Shown here piece by piece: positions 15,588-22,937 of a stretch of DNA of 35,519 nucleotides (the first letter of the stretch is position 1; the number at the start of each line of letters is the position of its first letter). Position numbers and translations under genes: made by a program. Source of the stretch: Methanobacteriota archaeon (GTDB lineage Archaea; Thermoplasmatota; Poseidoniia; Poseidoniales; Thalassarchaeaceae). The stretch spans positions 1-35,519 of the forward strand of contig JAAZXI010000011.1 of assembly GCA_014240285.1 (NCBI GenBank). Direction: 5' to 3'. The notes beneath the pieces were generated by a model. It did no database searches. It was not told the origin of the DNA and saw only the letters and a program-made list of their open reading frames with translations.

Positions 15588-17657
15588 AGCGGCTTGGTAC
15601 GCCCACAGGTACAGCAGTGGTATCAGCATCAGGATTGCTGCTTGCAATATCACTGATGAATATGGCTGAAAAGTCTCTCCCGAGTACACTTTGAGAACAG
15701 ACGTCCCATCGGAATCAACTTCGACCCAGGCTACATCCTCCAGCAGTACTTGAGGGTCCAGCTGATTGACGTCCTCGTCATGGGTTATCGCTAGAGTGCT
15801 GTTCGCCTCAATGTCATGCAGGTAGACGTCACTGGCTGTCGCTACCTCATCGGGGTCCAGTGACGGGTCCCAGAATGGTATCTGGAGGAATGCCACTCGC
15901 CCGTGAGCGACGCTTGGCGATGATGACTGCCAAATCGGGTCGGAGAGCATGGTTTGCTCTCCGGTCAGTATGTCCACCAGAACAGTTCGGTTGACTGGGC
16001 CGACATCGACTACTGCGACGACCCACGACGGATCCATATCGATGTCAATGACCTCCGCGTTACTGTAGTTCACCGCTATGCCAGAGATTTCCTCCAAGTA
16101 CTCGTCCTCGTCCTCGGAAGCAGTCACATCCAGAGCCAGACTGATGGATATGCTACCCGAAATCGAAGTCACGTTGACAGTGGGTGAGGACGATGCCACA
16201 TCGGCCCAAGCCACCAGCTGCCCGGACGCGGCCACGATAGAGAAAGCCTCCCCAAAGGCTCCCAATTCCGCAGGTGCCTGCTCGTCATCTACGACCTCGA
16301 GGTAATCCTCGTGGACCATGACCAGCAGGGGCTGACCTGTCGCGGACTCGGCGATGGCGACATCGAGCAATGCTTCGCTCTCGTTGCGACTGAATTTCGG
16401 GGAGAAATCAGTGCTGTTGGATTCAAGCTCATAGAAATCCAGCCTATGTGAATCGTGAAGCACCAGCGAGGAGCCCGAGATGACAACGGCCGGAGAAGAC
16501 CCCCACGGCTCGCCAGAAATCATGCTACCGCGCTCGTCGCTCACGTTCCAGACGCTTATCGAGACGCTCATGGATTCTGGATTTTCCTCTACCGAGACCA
16601 GCCATCCGTCAGAGCCGGCAGCCGAGGTCGGCCACTCCACCCCTTCTACAGGGAAATCTTGGTGTGTGGCGTCCCATAGCAGTACGAAGCTGGTGGAAAG
16701 GAGCAGTGCCGCGATTATAGCACCGGTCTGCTTCCTGTTCGGCTCCTTCAGGGGTCTGAAAACGGAGATGATGCTGCTAATCGTACCTCGAACCGACTTG
16801 CCCGGATCCGCGATAGCACGTGCCAGCCTACGGCTGAACAGACGTTCGTCTGCGACTTTCCAGAGTGACTGATTGGTCTTGGAGGTCATCTGGACTGCTA
16901 GGATGCCCACTGCCATGCCGCCGATGATGTCGACTATCCAGTGGATTCCAAGGTAGATGATGGCAAATGCAGTCAGCATTGTGAACGCCATCAGGAAGCC
17001 GCGGTACTTCGCCCACCTACCGTCATCGTCCCATCTCTGCATGGTCAGCCAGATCGCGAAGGGCAGTCCTATGTGCAGGCTGGGCATGCCGTTCGAGAAC
17101 GGATCAATGCGGGTGAACCAGTTGTTGATCTCTGGAGTCAGGTCGTAAGCTATGGTCTGCATAGCCGGGATATGGTTCCCGGTTACTCCTACGTTGAAGA
17201 ACAGGTAGAATGGAATGGCTATGACATAGACCCAGAACATCGTCAGTGACACCCTGTCCGCCATGTGTCTATCATCGAAGTATATCGGGTACAGGAAGGA
17301 GGCGAAGGTGGCGGTCATGAAGCCCATGACGTAGAAGTGAGTGAGGGCTTCGTCGAGGAACGCGTTGCGAAGTCCCTGCTGGACCCACAGCACGATGTCA
17401 CCCTCTACGGCATACACGTATGGGGTCATATCGACCTGGGTGTTGGCCATCAGAATCCTGTCCATACCATCCAGTAAATCCTTCCAGAGATAGACCGAGA
17501 AGACCACAATCATATGTGCCCAGTAGCGCCTAAACATGTCGATGAAACCGTCAAGGCTGAGTTTCGCATAGTTCGGCTTGAATAGCGGCATCATCGCTAT
17601 GCTGAGTATTATCGCACCTGTGACCCAGGTGATGTAGATGCCAGTGCCCGCAGCCAT
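15570..17657 (-). CDS. PAP2-family membrane phosphatase/lipid synthase with large C-terminal extracytoplasmic domain
   Basis: 695 residues. The N-terminal third has about six transmembrane helices holding the PAP2 core: GMPSLHIGLPFAIW (PSxH motif) and YLGIHWIVDIIGG (catalytic His with Asp). This organisation resembles inositol-phosphoceramide-synthase-type or lipid-phosphate phosphatase proteins that act on polar lipid head groups. A further helix (GAIIAALLLSTSFVLLW) leads to about 300 acidic, beta-rich residues with repeated DIxxGEQT-type and WVxVD-type strands, suggesting a propeller or sandwich domain outside the cell. A final helix (VILQAAILMLIPLLYLWAY) closes the protein. The C-terminal domain is not part of ordinary PAP2 proteins. 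Substrate unknown; a role in archaeal lipid head-group chemistry is inference. Confidence 0.85.
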   Translation of the reverse strand: MAAGTGIYITWVTGAIILSIAMMPLFKPNYAKLSLDGFIDMFRRYWAHMIVVFSVYLWKDLLDGMDRILMANTQVDMTPYVYAVEGDIVLWVQQGLRNAFLDEALTHFYVMGFMTATFASFLYPIYFDDRHMADRVSLTMFWVYVIAIPFYLFFNVGVTGNHIPAMQTIAYDLTPEINNWFTRIDPFSNGMPSLHIGLPFAIWLTMQRWDDDGRWAKYRGFLMAFTMLTAFAIIYLGIHWIVDIIGGMAVGILAVQMTSKTNQSLWKVADERLFSRRLARAIADPGKSVRGTISSIISVFRPLKEPNRKQTGAIIAALLLSTSFVLLWDATHQDFPVEGVEWPTSAAGSDGWLVSVEENPESMSVSISVWNVSDERGSMISGEPWGSSPAVVISGSSLVLHDSHRLDFYELESNSTDFSPKFSRNESEALLDVAIAESATGQPLLVMVHEDYLEVVDDEQAPAELGAFGEAFSIVAASGQLVAWADVASSSPTVNVTSISGSISISLALDVTASEDEDEYLEEISGIAVNYSNAEVIDIDMDPSWVVAVVDVGPVNRTVLVDILTGEQTMLSDPIWQSSSPSVAHGRVAFLQIPFWDPSLDPDEVATASDVYLHDIEANSTLAITHDEDVNQLDPQVLLEDVAWVEVDSDGTSVLKVYSGETFQPYSSVILQAAILMLIPLLYLWAYQAASERRG

Positions 17658-17717
17658 GCCTCATCCTTTTCGGGTCGCGAGTTCGCCATCAATTCGACCC
17701 CTAAGCGAGAGGCTCCG

Positions 17718-18731
17718 TCAAGTAATGCGCACCTGAGGCCCGGAGCCCTCTTCGAGGGTGGCCAGAATGTTGTCCACTATCAAGTCGAACGAGATCGCAG
17801 TTTCGCCATCGGGCTCAGCAATAATCCGATGCACCCCGTCATCACCCCCTCTGACTACTCCAGGATCGAAAGGCAGGGAGCCAAGGAACGGCACATCCAG
17901 TTCTGTGGCGGCGGAGGCACCACCTCCGGATTTGAAGATATCCAGAGTCAGCGACCAGTCACCTGCCTCATCAGCCAACGCCTGCAGAGGTACACCCGCC
18001 GGTCCCATTACCGAGACCTCGGTACTAGGCTCGGCTGTGCCTCGGATAGTGTAACCACTCATGTTCTCGACCACGCCCAGCACCGGGACAGAGAGAGTCT
18101 TGGAGAAGTTGATCGACTTGCGACTATCGAGTAGCGCTACTTCCTGAGGCGTAGTGACGATTACCATGCCGTCAATTCCTGGCAGGTTCTGGCTGACTGT
18201 AAGCGGCTCGTCGCTGGTTCCAGGGGGAAAGTCGATGATGAGGGCGTCAAGCTCGCCCCAAGACACGTCACCAATGAACTGTTGAACGGCTCCGAGCTTG
18301 ATTGGACCTCTCCATATGACCGGCTTGTCAGGGTCCTCGAGCAGGAAGGCCATCGAGATTACTTTCAGCCCATGAGGGCCAAGTGCTGGATGTATCTGTC
18401 CGTCCTCGACATTCAGCTCTGCTGCCTCTATTCCGAGCATCTTGGGCACATTCGGGCCGGTGATGTCGATGTCCATCAGACCGACGCTCATGCCCCTGCG
18501 CGCGAGGCACAACGCGAGCCCCGTGGCGACGGTGGACTTGCCCACTCCTCCCTTGCCCGACAATACCATCACCTTGTGCTTGATGCCCTCATCCAGTTTG
18601 GTTATTCGCAGCTTGCGCTGCATCTGCTGGTAGGCCTGCTCCATCTGAGCTTTCTGCTCGGAAGAGGTATCGTCTTCGACAACCTGCTCGACCGAGCCTC
18701 CAGAGTGATGGCTGATTGGTGAATCCGCCAT
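17718..18731 (-). CDS. Mrp/NBP35-family P-loop ATPase lacking the Fe-S CxxC motif
   Basis: A 337-residue deviant-Walker-A ATPase: VLSGKGGVGKSTVAT (about 57-70), VGLMDIDITGPNVPKMLG (Walker A' region), LIIDFPPGTSDEPLTV (Walker B/switch), VTTPQEVALLDSRKSINF and GVVENMSGY. Mrp/ApbC/NBP35 proteins normally follow VVENMSxY with a CxxC that bridges an Fe-S cluster in the dimer. Here the sequence goes on TIRGTAEPSTEV, and the whole protein has only one Cys (LALCLARR). A helical N-terminal segment of about 45 residues precedes the ATPase. It is clearly Mrp-like, but classical Fe-S carrier function by CxxC is not possible. It lies upstream of the PAP2 gene on the same strand (60-nt gap). Confidence 0.88.
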   Translation of the reverse strand: MADSPISHHSGGSVEQVVEDDTSSEQKAQMEQAYQQMQRKLRITKLDEGIKHKVMVLSGKGGVGKSTVATGLALCLARRGMSVGLMDIDITGPNVPKMLGIEAAELNVEDGQIHPALGPHGLKVISMAFLLEDPDKPVIWRGPIKLGAVQQFIGDVSWGELDALIIDFPPGTSDEPLTVSQNLPGIDGMVIVTTPQEVALLDSRKSINFSKTLSVPVLGVVENMSGYTIRGTAEPSTEVSVMGPAGVPLQALADEAGDWSLTLDIFKSGGGASAATELDVPFLGSLPFDPGVVRGGDDGVHRIIAEPDGETAISFDLIVDNILATLEEGSGPQVRIT

Positions 18732-18802
18732 GTGACGCTGGCAGCATGAGGCGTACTTGAATCCTGTTCAGACTCACTCAGTCTGCATAATGCGAAAAAT
18801 TC

Positions 18803-18820
18803 GGTTTAATTCATTAAACC
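18803..18820. promoter_or_regulatory. Perfect inverted repeat GGTTTAAT-TC-ATTAAACC before the arsenate-reductase-type gene
   Basis: The 8-bp arms are exact, with a 2-nt spacer. The site ends 19 nt before the ATG at 18840, so its AT-rich centre coincides with where a TATA box of a leaderless transcript would be (about -27). Candidate operator overlapping the promoter, e.g. for an ArsR-type repressor. It also lies 71 nt before the divergent Mrp gene. Confidence 0.6.
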
Positions 18821-18839
18821 CGGTCAGCACTGCGTTGCC

Positions 18840-19199
18840 ATGAGACTGCTGTTCGTCTGTGTCGGCAACACTTGTCGCAGCCAGATGGCCGAGGCCGCAG
18901 CCAAGCACATGGGCCACGAGGCCCAATCTGCGGGAACGAATCCCGGTTCTGCAGTGGCCCAGGATGCAATCAAGGCGACCGAAGAGATTGACATAGAAAT
19001 GAGCGGACAGTATCCTAAATCGGTTGATGATATCGACACCACGGGTTTCGACCGGATAATCAGCATGGGCTGCGGTGTTGAGTGTCCGGCCCTGCCGATG
19101 GACGACGATTGGGGGCTTGAGGACCCGGTGGGTCGGGGCGAGTCTTTCTACAGAAAAACTCTCGAGCAAATCAAGCAGCGGCTCATAGCGCTGGACTGA
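18840..19199 (+). CDS. arsC: Low-molecular-weight phosphatase fold protein, arsenate reductase (ArsC, thioredoxin-type) like
   Basis: A 119-residue LMW-PTP fold protein. The P-loop CVGNTCRS (about 7-14) has the nucleophilic Cys and Arg. MGCGVECPALP carries the two further Cys used by thioredoxin-coupled arsenate reductases. WGLEDPVGRGESFY provides the general-acid DP. This three-Cys arrangement favours arsenate reduction to arsenite over tyrosine phosphatase activity. No arsenite pump or arsR is visible nearby, so a general LMW phosphatase role remains possible. Slightly shorter than bacterial ArsC. ATG start without a clear Shine-Dalgarno; see the palindrome at 18803-18820. Confidence 0.85.
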   Translation: MRLLFVCVGNTCRSQMAEAAAKHMGHEAQSAGTNPGSAVAQDAIKATEEIDIEMSGQYPKSVDDIDTTGFDRIISMGCGVECPALPMDDDWGLEDPVGRGESFYRKTLEQIKQRLIALD

Positions 19200-19245
19200 G
19201 ATAAACCGACGCTTAGAAAAGCAATTCTTGTTTCCCAAATTCCAC

Positions 19246-19320
19246 ACGAGTGTAGTGTAGTGGTTATCACCGGGCGTTGCCAACGCCTGAACCCGGGTTC
19301 AAATCCCGGCACTCGTACCA
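19246..19320 (+). tRNA. tRNA-Gly (anticodon GCC)
   Basis: Cloverleaf by hand: acceptor ACGAGTG/CACTCGT (7 bp), D arm with GTGG in the loop, anticodon stem GGGCG/CGCCT around loop TTGCCAA (anticodon GCC), T arm CCGGG-TTCAAAT-CCCGG, discriminator A and an encoded CCA. No intron. An A1-U72 first pair is uncommon for tRNA-Gly. Confidence 0.95.
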
Positions 19321-19400
19321 TTTGATTGTTCCAGATGCCCCGAATTGCTCGTTGAGGTGACTTCGACAGATTCAATATGTACTGCCCACGACTCCGCTTC

Positions 19401-19745
19401 ATGAAGGAATTCAGAATCAACATGAGTGATGAACCCGGATCTTTGGCCGAACACTGCGAAGCCATCGCTTCAGAAGATGTCAATATACTGGCTATCGTTG
19501 CAATGGCGCGCGACTCCGCATCTGCTGCGATTCTGACCGACAACGCAGATGCAACCTCTGTTGCGCTTGATGGAATGGGTGCTGATTACTCGGTAGCAGA
19601 ACTCAAGTCGGCCAAGTTAGATCACAAGCCAGGCTCTTTGGCTGCCTTCACAAGAGGGATGGGCAACTCCGGAGTCAACCTCACATCGCTGTACGTCATG
19701 TCAATAGACGGCGACAGCGCCACCATCGGTTACACTACCGACTGA
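19401..19745 (+). CDS. Small double-ACT-domain protein
   Basis: 114 residues from ATG 19401 (MKEFRINMSDEPGSL). Two ACT repeats are visible: DEPGSLAEHCEAIASEDVNILAI (about 10-32) and DHKPGSLAAFTRGMGNSGVNLTSLYV (about 71-96), each with the ligand-loop Gly and following helix. Stand-alone ACT proteins bind amino acids or similar effectors and regulate enzymes; the target is not evident. It is wedged between two tRNA-Gly genes, with only 5 nt to the second. That placement is suggestive of glycine-related regulation but is only context. The ORF track start (19377) adds eight unlikely residues. Confidence 0.82.
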   Translation: MKEFRINMSDEPGSLAEHCEAIASEDVNILAIVAMARDSASAAILTDNADATSVALDGMGADYSVAELKSAKLDHKPGSLAAFTRGMGNSGVNLTSLYVMSIDGDSATIGYTTD

Positions 19746-19750
19746 TGCAA

Positions 19751-19825
19751 GCGGACATGGTCTAGTGGTTATGACAGTAGGTTCCCAACCTGCTAACCCG
19801 GGTTCAACTCCCGGTGTCCGCACCA
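19751..19825 (+). tRNA. tRNA-Gly (anticodon CCC)
   Basis: Acceptor GCGGACA/TGTCCGC (7 bp), D arm GTCT...TGAC, anticodon stem GTAGG/CCTGC with loop TTCCCAA (anticodon CCC), T arm CCGGG-TTCAACT-CCCGG, discriminator A and an encoded CCA. All stems are well paired. No intron. Confidence 0.96.
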
Positions 19826-19882
19826 ATCGCCCGCAGGGGATTTAGCAACGCTAATCCGCAAATCATGATCTGTACGGCCACA

Positions 19883-19960
19883 GGGCCAGTAGGTTAGCTT
19901 GGCCTATACTTGGCGCTTCGGGGGCGTTAGACCTCAGTTCAAATCTGGGCGGGCCCACCA
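19883..19960 (+). tRNA. tRNA-Pro (anticodon CGG), with weak pairs
   Basis: Acceptor GGGCCAG/CGGGCCC has one A-G mismatch. D arm GGTT...TACT is weak. Anticodon stem GGCGC/GCGTT has two G-U pairs around loop TTCGGGG (anticodon CGG, G37). T arm is CTCAG-TTCAAAT-CTGGG, discriminator A, with encoded CCA. The D-loop phrase AGCTTGGCCT is typical of archaeal tRNA-Pro. Probably functional, but with poorer helices than its neighbours. Confidence 0.85.
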
Positions 19961-19962
19961 CT

Positions 19963-20291
19963 TCAGTAGTTGCCGATGGTCGATAGGCAGCGCTCTATCA
20001 GATTGCCAAGCTCGCCAATCATCGCATCCTCCTCGTTTGTGAATCTGAGTGTCACAGCTCCGGACTTCTTTGATTCAAGACTGGATGGTAGTTGTAGGGG
20101 TAGTAGTACAGCGGCAGCAGGTAGACCCCAACGTGGTGGAGCTGTATCCTGACGCTGGCGAAGGGTCTGCCCGCTTCGGTCTCGATCCTGAGGTCTCCTG
20201 GTTCGTCCACGGTGACCGGCAGTCCTGCAGAGCCGTCTCTTACTATCTCAGCCAACCTAGCCCAGAGGAACAGGTGGTCGGGGTTCTTCAT
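19963..20291 (-). pseudogene. Small protein gene interrupted by a 1-nt deletion (or sequence error)
   Basis: The upstream part, from ATG 20291, reads MKNPDHLFLWARLAEIVRDG and continues to HHVGVYLLPLYYYPYNY. It then meets a premature stop at 20052. In the neighbouring frame the sequence continues in protein-like form, PSSLESKKSGAVTLRFTNEED and ERCLSTIGNY, to a stop at 19963. The 329-nt length becomes a 109-residue frame if one base is added between about 20055 and 20100. I do not recognise the family; it is a small alpha/beta-looking protein. Its ATG overlaps the stop of the hydroxyacyl-CoA dehydrogenase gene (ATGA), so it is the last gene of that operon. It may be a real pseudogene, an assembly error, or (no slippery heptamer seen) a programmed shift. 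Confidence 0.7.
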
Positions 20292-21163
20292 CGCTCGACC
20301 TTCTTGCCGCTGGTCCAGTTGTAGATGCCCTCTCCGGTCTTCTTGCCTAGGTCACCTGCTTCGACCAACCGGTCAAGCAAAGGGTGCGGTCTGTAACTCT
20401 CGTCATCAAAGGCATCCGCGAGGTTGTTGAGAATGTCGCGTCGTACATCCAGGCCAACGAGGTCGCTGAGTTCCAGCGGCCCCATCGGATGCCTGTAACC
20501 CAGACGCATCGCTGTGTCTATGTCGCTTGCCGAGGCAACTCCGTCAGCCAGCATGCGAATCGCCTCGTTGCCGAGGACGACCCCGAGGCGACTTGTCGCG
20601 AAACCCGGGACGTCGCGCACCAAAATGGTCGTTTTTCCCATCGCAGAACCGATTGACTGCGCGGCTGCGATGGTCTCCTCAGAGACAGTGTTGTGGCGAA
20701 CCAGTTCGAGCAGACTCATCAGTGGAACTGGATTGAAGAAGTGCATCCCGATAATCCTATCCGGACAACCCGTAGATTGCGCTATCTCTGAGATTGGTAG
20801 CCCTGAGGTATTGGTCGCGAGCATCGCGTGACTCGGTGCTAGACGCTCCAGCTCGGCGAAGATATCTTGCTTCAACTGCATGCTCTCCGGAACCGCCTCG
20901 ATGACGAGGTCGGCACCTTCGACCGCCTCAGCCAAGTTATTGACAGCTCTCAGGTTTCCCGACCACTTGACCTTCTGGTCGGATGTGGTCTTGCCTCGCT
21001 CGATGCCTTTGTCCCAGAAAGCCTCGATTGCAGCCATCCCCTTGGTCAGGCCCTCTGGGAACGCATCGTACAAACGGGTCTTCCACCCAGTCTGGGCGCA
21101 AACCTGAGCTATCCCTGCGCCCATAGTCCCAGCGCCGACGACGGCGACACTCCGGACATCCAT
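20288..21163 (-). CDS. 3-hydroxyacyl-CoA (3-hydroxybutyryl-CoA) dehydrogenase
   Basis: 291 residues from ATG 21163, with GGGAG about 7 nt before it; the 21181 ATG would overlap the upstream gene and lacks a ribosome site. NAD-binding Rossmann VAVVGAGTMGAGIAQVCAQTG, then DLVIEAVPESMQLKQDIF, NTSGLPIS, GMHFFNPVPLMSLLELV (catalytic His) and the C-terminal helical domain with RLGYRHPMGPLELSDLVGLD. It oxidises L-3-hydroxyacyl-CoA to 3-ketoacyl-CoA with NAD+. In this operon it could act like PaaH after ring opening, or in ordinary beta-oxidation. There is a 4-nt gap to the upstream gene and a 4-bp overlap with the downstream one. Confidence 0.95.
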   Translation of the reverse strand: MDVRSVAVVGAGTMGAGIAQVCAQTGWKTRLYDAFPEGLTKGMAAIEAFWDKGIERGKTTSDQKVKWSGNLRAVNNLAEAVEGADLVIEAVPESMQLKQDIFAELERLAPSHAMLATNTSGLPISEIAQSTGCPDRIIGMHFFNPVPLMSLLELVRHNTVSEETIAAAQSIGSAMGKTTILVRDVPGFATSRLGVVLGNEAIRMLADGVASASDIDTAMRLGYRHPMGPLELSDLVGLDVRRDILNNLADAFDDESYRPHPLLDRLVEAGDLGKKTGEGIYNWTSGKKVER

Positions 21164-21167
21164 CCGA

Positions 21168-21728
21168 TCACTCCCTGCCATAGGCTGCAAGCGCGGCTTG
21201 GAATAGCCTCTGGCGCGGCACATCGTGCTCTATGAAGCAAGTGAATGGAGCGACGTCCTTCAGTAACTCGATGGCGCTGACGTAGGCGCCGTATACGAAT
21301 GGATCTGCTGACTTGGTGGCTGGAATTTCAATTCCCAACTTGACTAGGCCCATTCTTGTATCCTCGTCCCAGATGGCATAGGTGTGGTTGGTGAAGTGGA
21401 GGTATGCGGACAGCCTACGCAGATCCGACCTCGCCTTCTCGGTAAAGCTCTCTAACAGAAGCGTATCTGGATATCTGATAGCGTACAGCGCCAGCATGAC
21501 CTCTCTCTGAGTCTCCTCGCGCCAATCTCGTTTCTCCAGCCCCATCCAAGAGTCAATCATGTCTAGCATCTCGGGGGTGTACGGTCTGCGGACTCTGTAC
21601 AGCAGTTCCTCGTAACCTCCTGCATCCCCCTCCTTGGAGTGGTGATGCTGGTGAAAGTAGTCAGTCAGCATATCGAAGAACGGCCCACATCGCTCTTTGT
21701 CGAACGATGTCAGCGCTATGTGCTGCAT
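21168..21728 (-). CDS. Unrecognised 186-residue protein in the oxygenase operon
   Basis: Starts MQHIALTSFDKERCGPFF; largely alpha-helical by eye, soluble, with a run HQHHHSKEGD near residue 27 and a phrase YLHFTNHTYAIWDEDTRMGLVKLG around 110-133. I do not recognise a family. The last phrase loosely recalls helical domains in which a YPIxDxx segment follows a helix, but that is not enough for a call. It is strictly between the BoxB/PaaA-like oxygenase gene (19-nt gap) and the hydroxyacyl-CoA dehydrogenase gene (4-nt gap), so it likely serves the same pathway, for example as an accessory factor for the oxygenase. That role is inference only. Confidence 0.8.
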   Translation of the reverse strand: MQHIALTSFDKERCGPFFDMLTDYFHQHHHSKEGDAGGYEELLYRVRRPYTPEMLDMIDSWMGLEKRDWREETQREVMLALYAIRYPDTLLLESFTEKARSDLRRLSAYLHFTNHTYAIWDEDTRMGLVKLGIEIPATKSADPFVYGAYVSAIELLKDVAPFTCFIEHDVPRQRLFQAALAAYGRE

Positions 21729-21747
21729 ATCGAGGACCCCCGTGGAT

Positions 21748-22890
21748 TCAGTCTCCCTTCCACTCTCGGTACTGTATCCATTCTTGCTTCAGATACTTGT
21801 TGACCAGCCTGTCCTCATCCTCATCCGTTGGCAGGACCGAAGAGAGATACTCCTCCCAAGCGACATCATCGCCCTCAAAATCCTCGCCATGGACAGTGTA
21901 TCGCTTTCCCGCGAATTTGCCTATGCCGCGCTTGAACTTGTCAGAGGGGATGTAGAGTTCTGACTCCCCTTCCTTGCGGACCTTGCTGATTCTACGCATC
22001 TCGTCTCGCAGTTCCTGAAAGTACAGTTCCCGACTGGCTTCGTTCAGATGTTCTCTGACTGCGGGCTCCTGAGCCTCTCGTTCGTCGTATCTACCCTTGA
22101 CCCCATACACATATGCCCATTGGGCACTCGTGGAGTCGTCGGTACCAAACAGGTCCAGTCCAGTACTAACCCACTTGTTGACGTACTTCTGGATGAGGTC
22201 ACAGGGGATGACACCCTGCTTCACTACCCTGCGAAGTCCATTGGCGCCAGTTCCAAGGTGAAATGACTCCTCCTTCAACATCGGCCCCATACTGGCAGCC
22301 AAGGGCTTGAACGACGAGGTGCTTAGCATCTTGAGTTGGTACTTGCCATCACGATCGATGAAGTGGGTGAACATGAAGAAATCGAGCCAGTGGTCGATAG
22401 GCTCGTTGAATGAACCAAGTATACGAGTCCCCTCCTGAGCATTCCTCTCAAGCAGTTTTGAGGCCTCTCTTACGCCCTGTTCGCCGAAGAACGTGCAGAG
22501 CAGGTAAGCCATTTGCCAGCCATGACGCTGCTCCTCACACATGATTCTCAGAGCCGACTTGCGGTCGTACTCGGTCGGCGCAGAGGCCAGCAGATGGTTC
22601 TGCTGCTCAACTGATGCGAACTCTGTGTCGCCCTGAACACTTACCATGTTGATTATGGCGTCTCGAATGGTCTGTTGGGGGATTTGCATTCTACGCTCCC
22701 ACTTTGGTTTACCTTTGAAGTCGCCAAACTCGATTTGACTGCCAGCAGTGTCCCAGTCGAACTTGATGTCAAAACGATAGTCGCCAAGCCATGAGGGGTC
22801 GAAGCCTATTCTGGTCTGCCACTCGCTGAAGTCGTCAATCCAAGCCTCGAAGTTCTGAGTGTAGTCTCCGACAACCTCTGCGTCTGCCAT
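21748..22890 (-). CDS. BoxB/PaaA-like ferritin-fold diiron aryl-CoA oxygenase
   Basis: A 380-residue member of the PaaA/BoxB family (aromatic-ring CoA epoxidases). Diiron ligands are visible as the helix-1 Glu in VQGDTEFASVEQQ, E-x2-H in MCEEQRHGWQM, an acidic helix DHWLDFFMFTHFIDRDG, and a second E-x2-H in LKEESFHLGTG. Phrases such as CEEQRHGWQMAYLL and LKEESFHLG recall benzoyl-CoA epoxidase BoxB. Length lies between PaaA (about 310) and BoxB (about 470). Known relatives epoxidise benzoyl-CoA or phenylacetyl-CoA with O2 and a reductase partner (BoxA, PaaE), neither of which is in the window; the true substrate may be another CoA thioester. TATA-like GATATA about 24-29 nt upstream suggests its own leaderless promoter inside the operon. 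Confidence 0.85.
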   Translation of the reverse strand: MADAEVVGDYTQNFEAWIDDFSEWQTRIGFDPSWLGDYRFDIKFDWDTAGSQIEFGDFKGKPKWERRMQIPQQTIRDAIINMVSVQGDTEFASVEQQNHLLASAPTEYDRKSALRIMCEEQRHGWQMAYLLCTFFGEQGVREASKLLERNAQEGTRILGSFNEPIDHWLDFFMFTHFIDRDGKYQLKMLSTSSFKPLAASMGPMLKEESFHLGTGANGLRRVVKQGVIPCDLIQKYVNKWVSTGLDLFGTDDSTSAQWAYVYGVKGRYDEREAQEPAVREHLNEASRELYFQELRDEMRRISKVRKEGESELYIPSDKFKRGIGKFAGKRYTVHGEDFEGDDVAWEEYLSSVLPTDEDEDRLVNKYLKQEWIQYREWKGD

Positions 22891-22913
22891 GCAATTACGG
22901 CAGCGAGAACTGG

Positions 22914-22919
22914 TATATC
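22914..22919 (-). promoter_or_regulatory. TATA box candidate for the BoxB/PaaA-like gene
   Basis: On the minus strand GATATA (within TTTGATATACC) lies 24-29 nt before the ATG at 22890. This is the spacing of a leaderless archaeal promoter. Confidence 0.5.
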
Positions 22920-22937
22920 AAACGCTGTATCTCAATC

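Noticed and set aside
18774-19283. 169-aa minus-strand ORF over the arsC-like gene and tRNA-Gly
   Set aside because: It runs through the tRNA gene and opposite a clear coding gene; no homology recognised.
19826-19882. Bulged hairpin GGATTTAGC-AAC-GCTAATCC between tRNA genes
   Set aside because: Short and without a T-tract; could be chance or processing-related, not enough for a feature.
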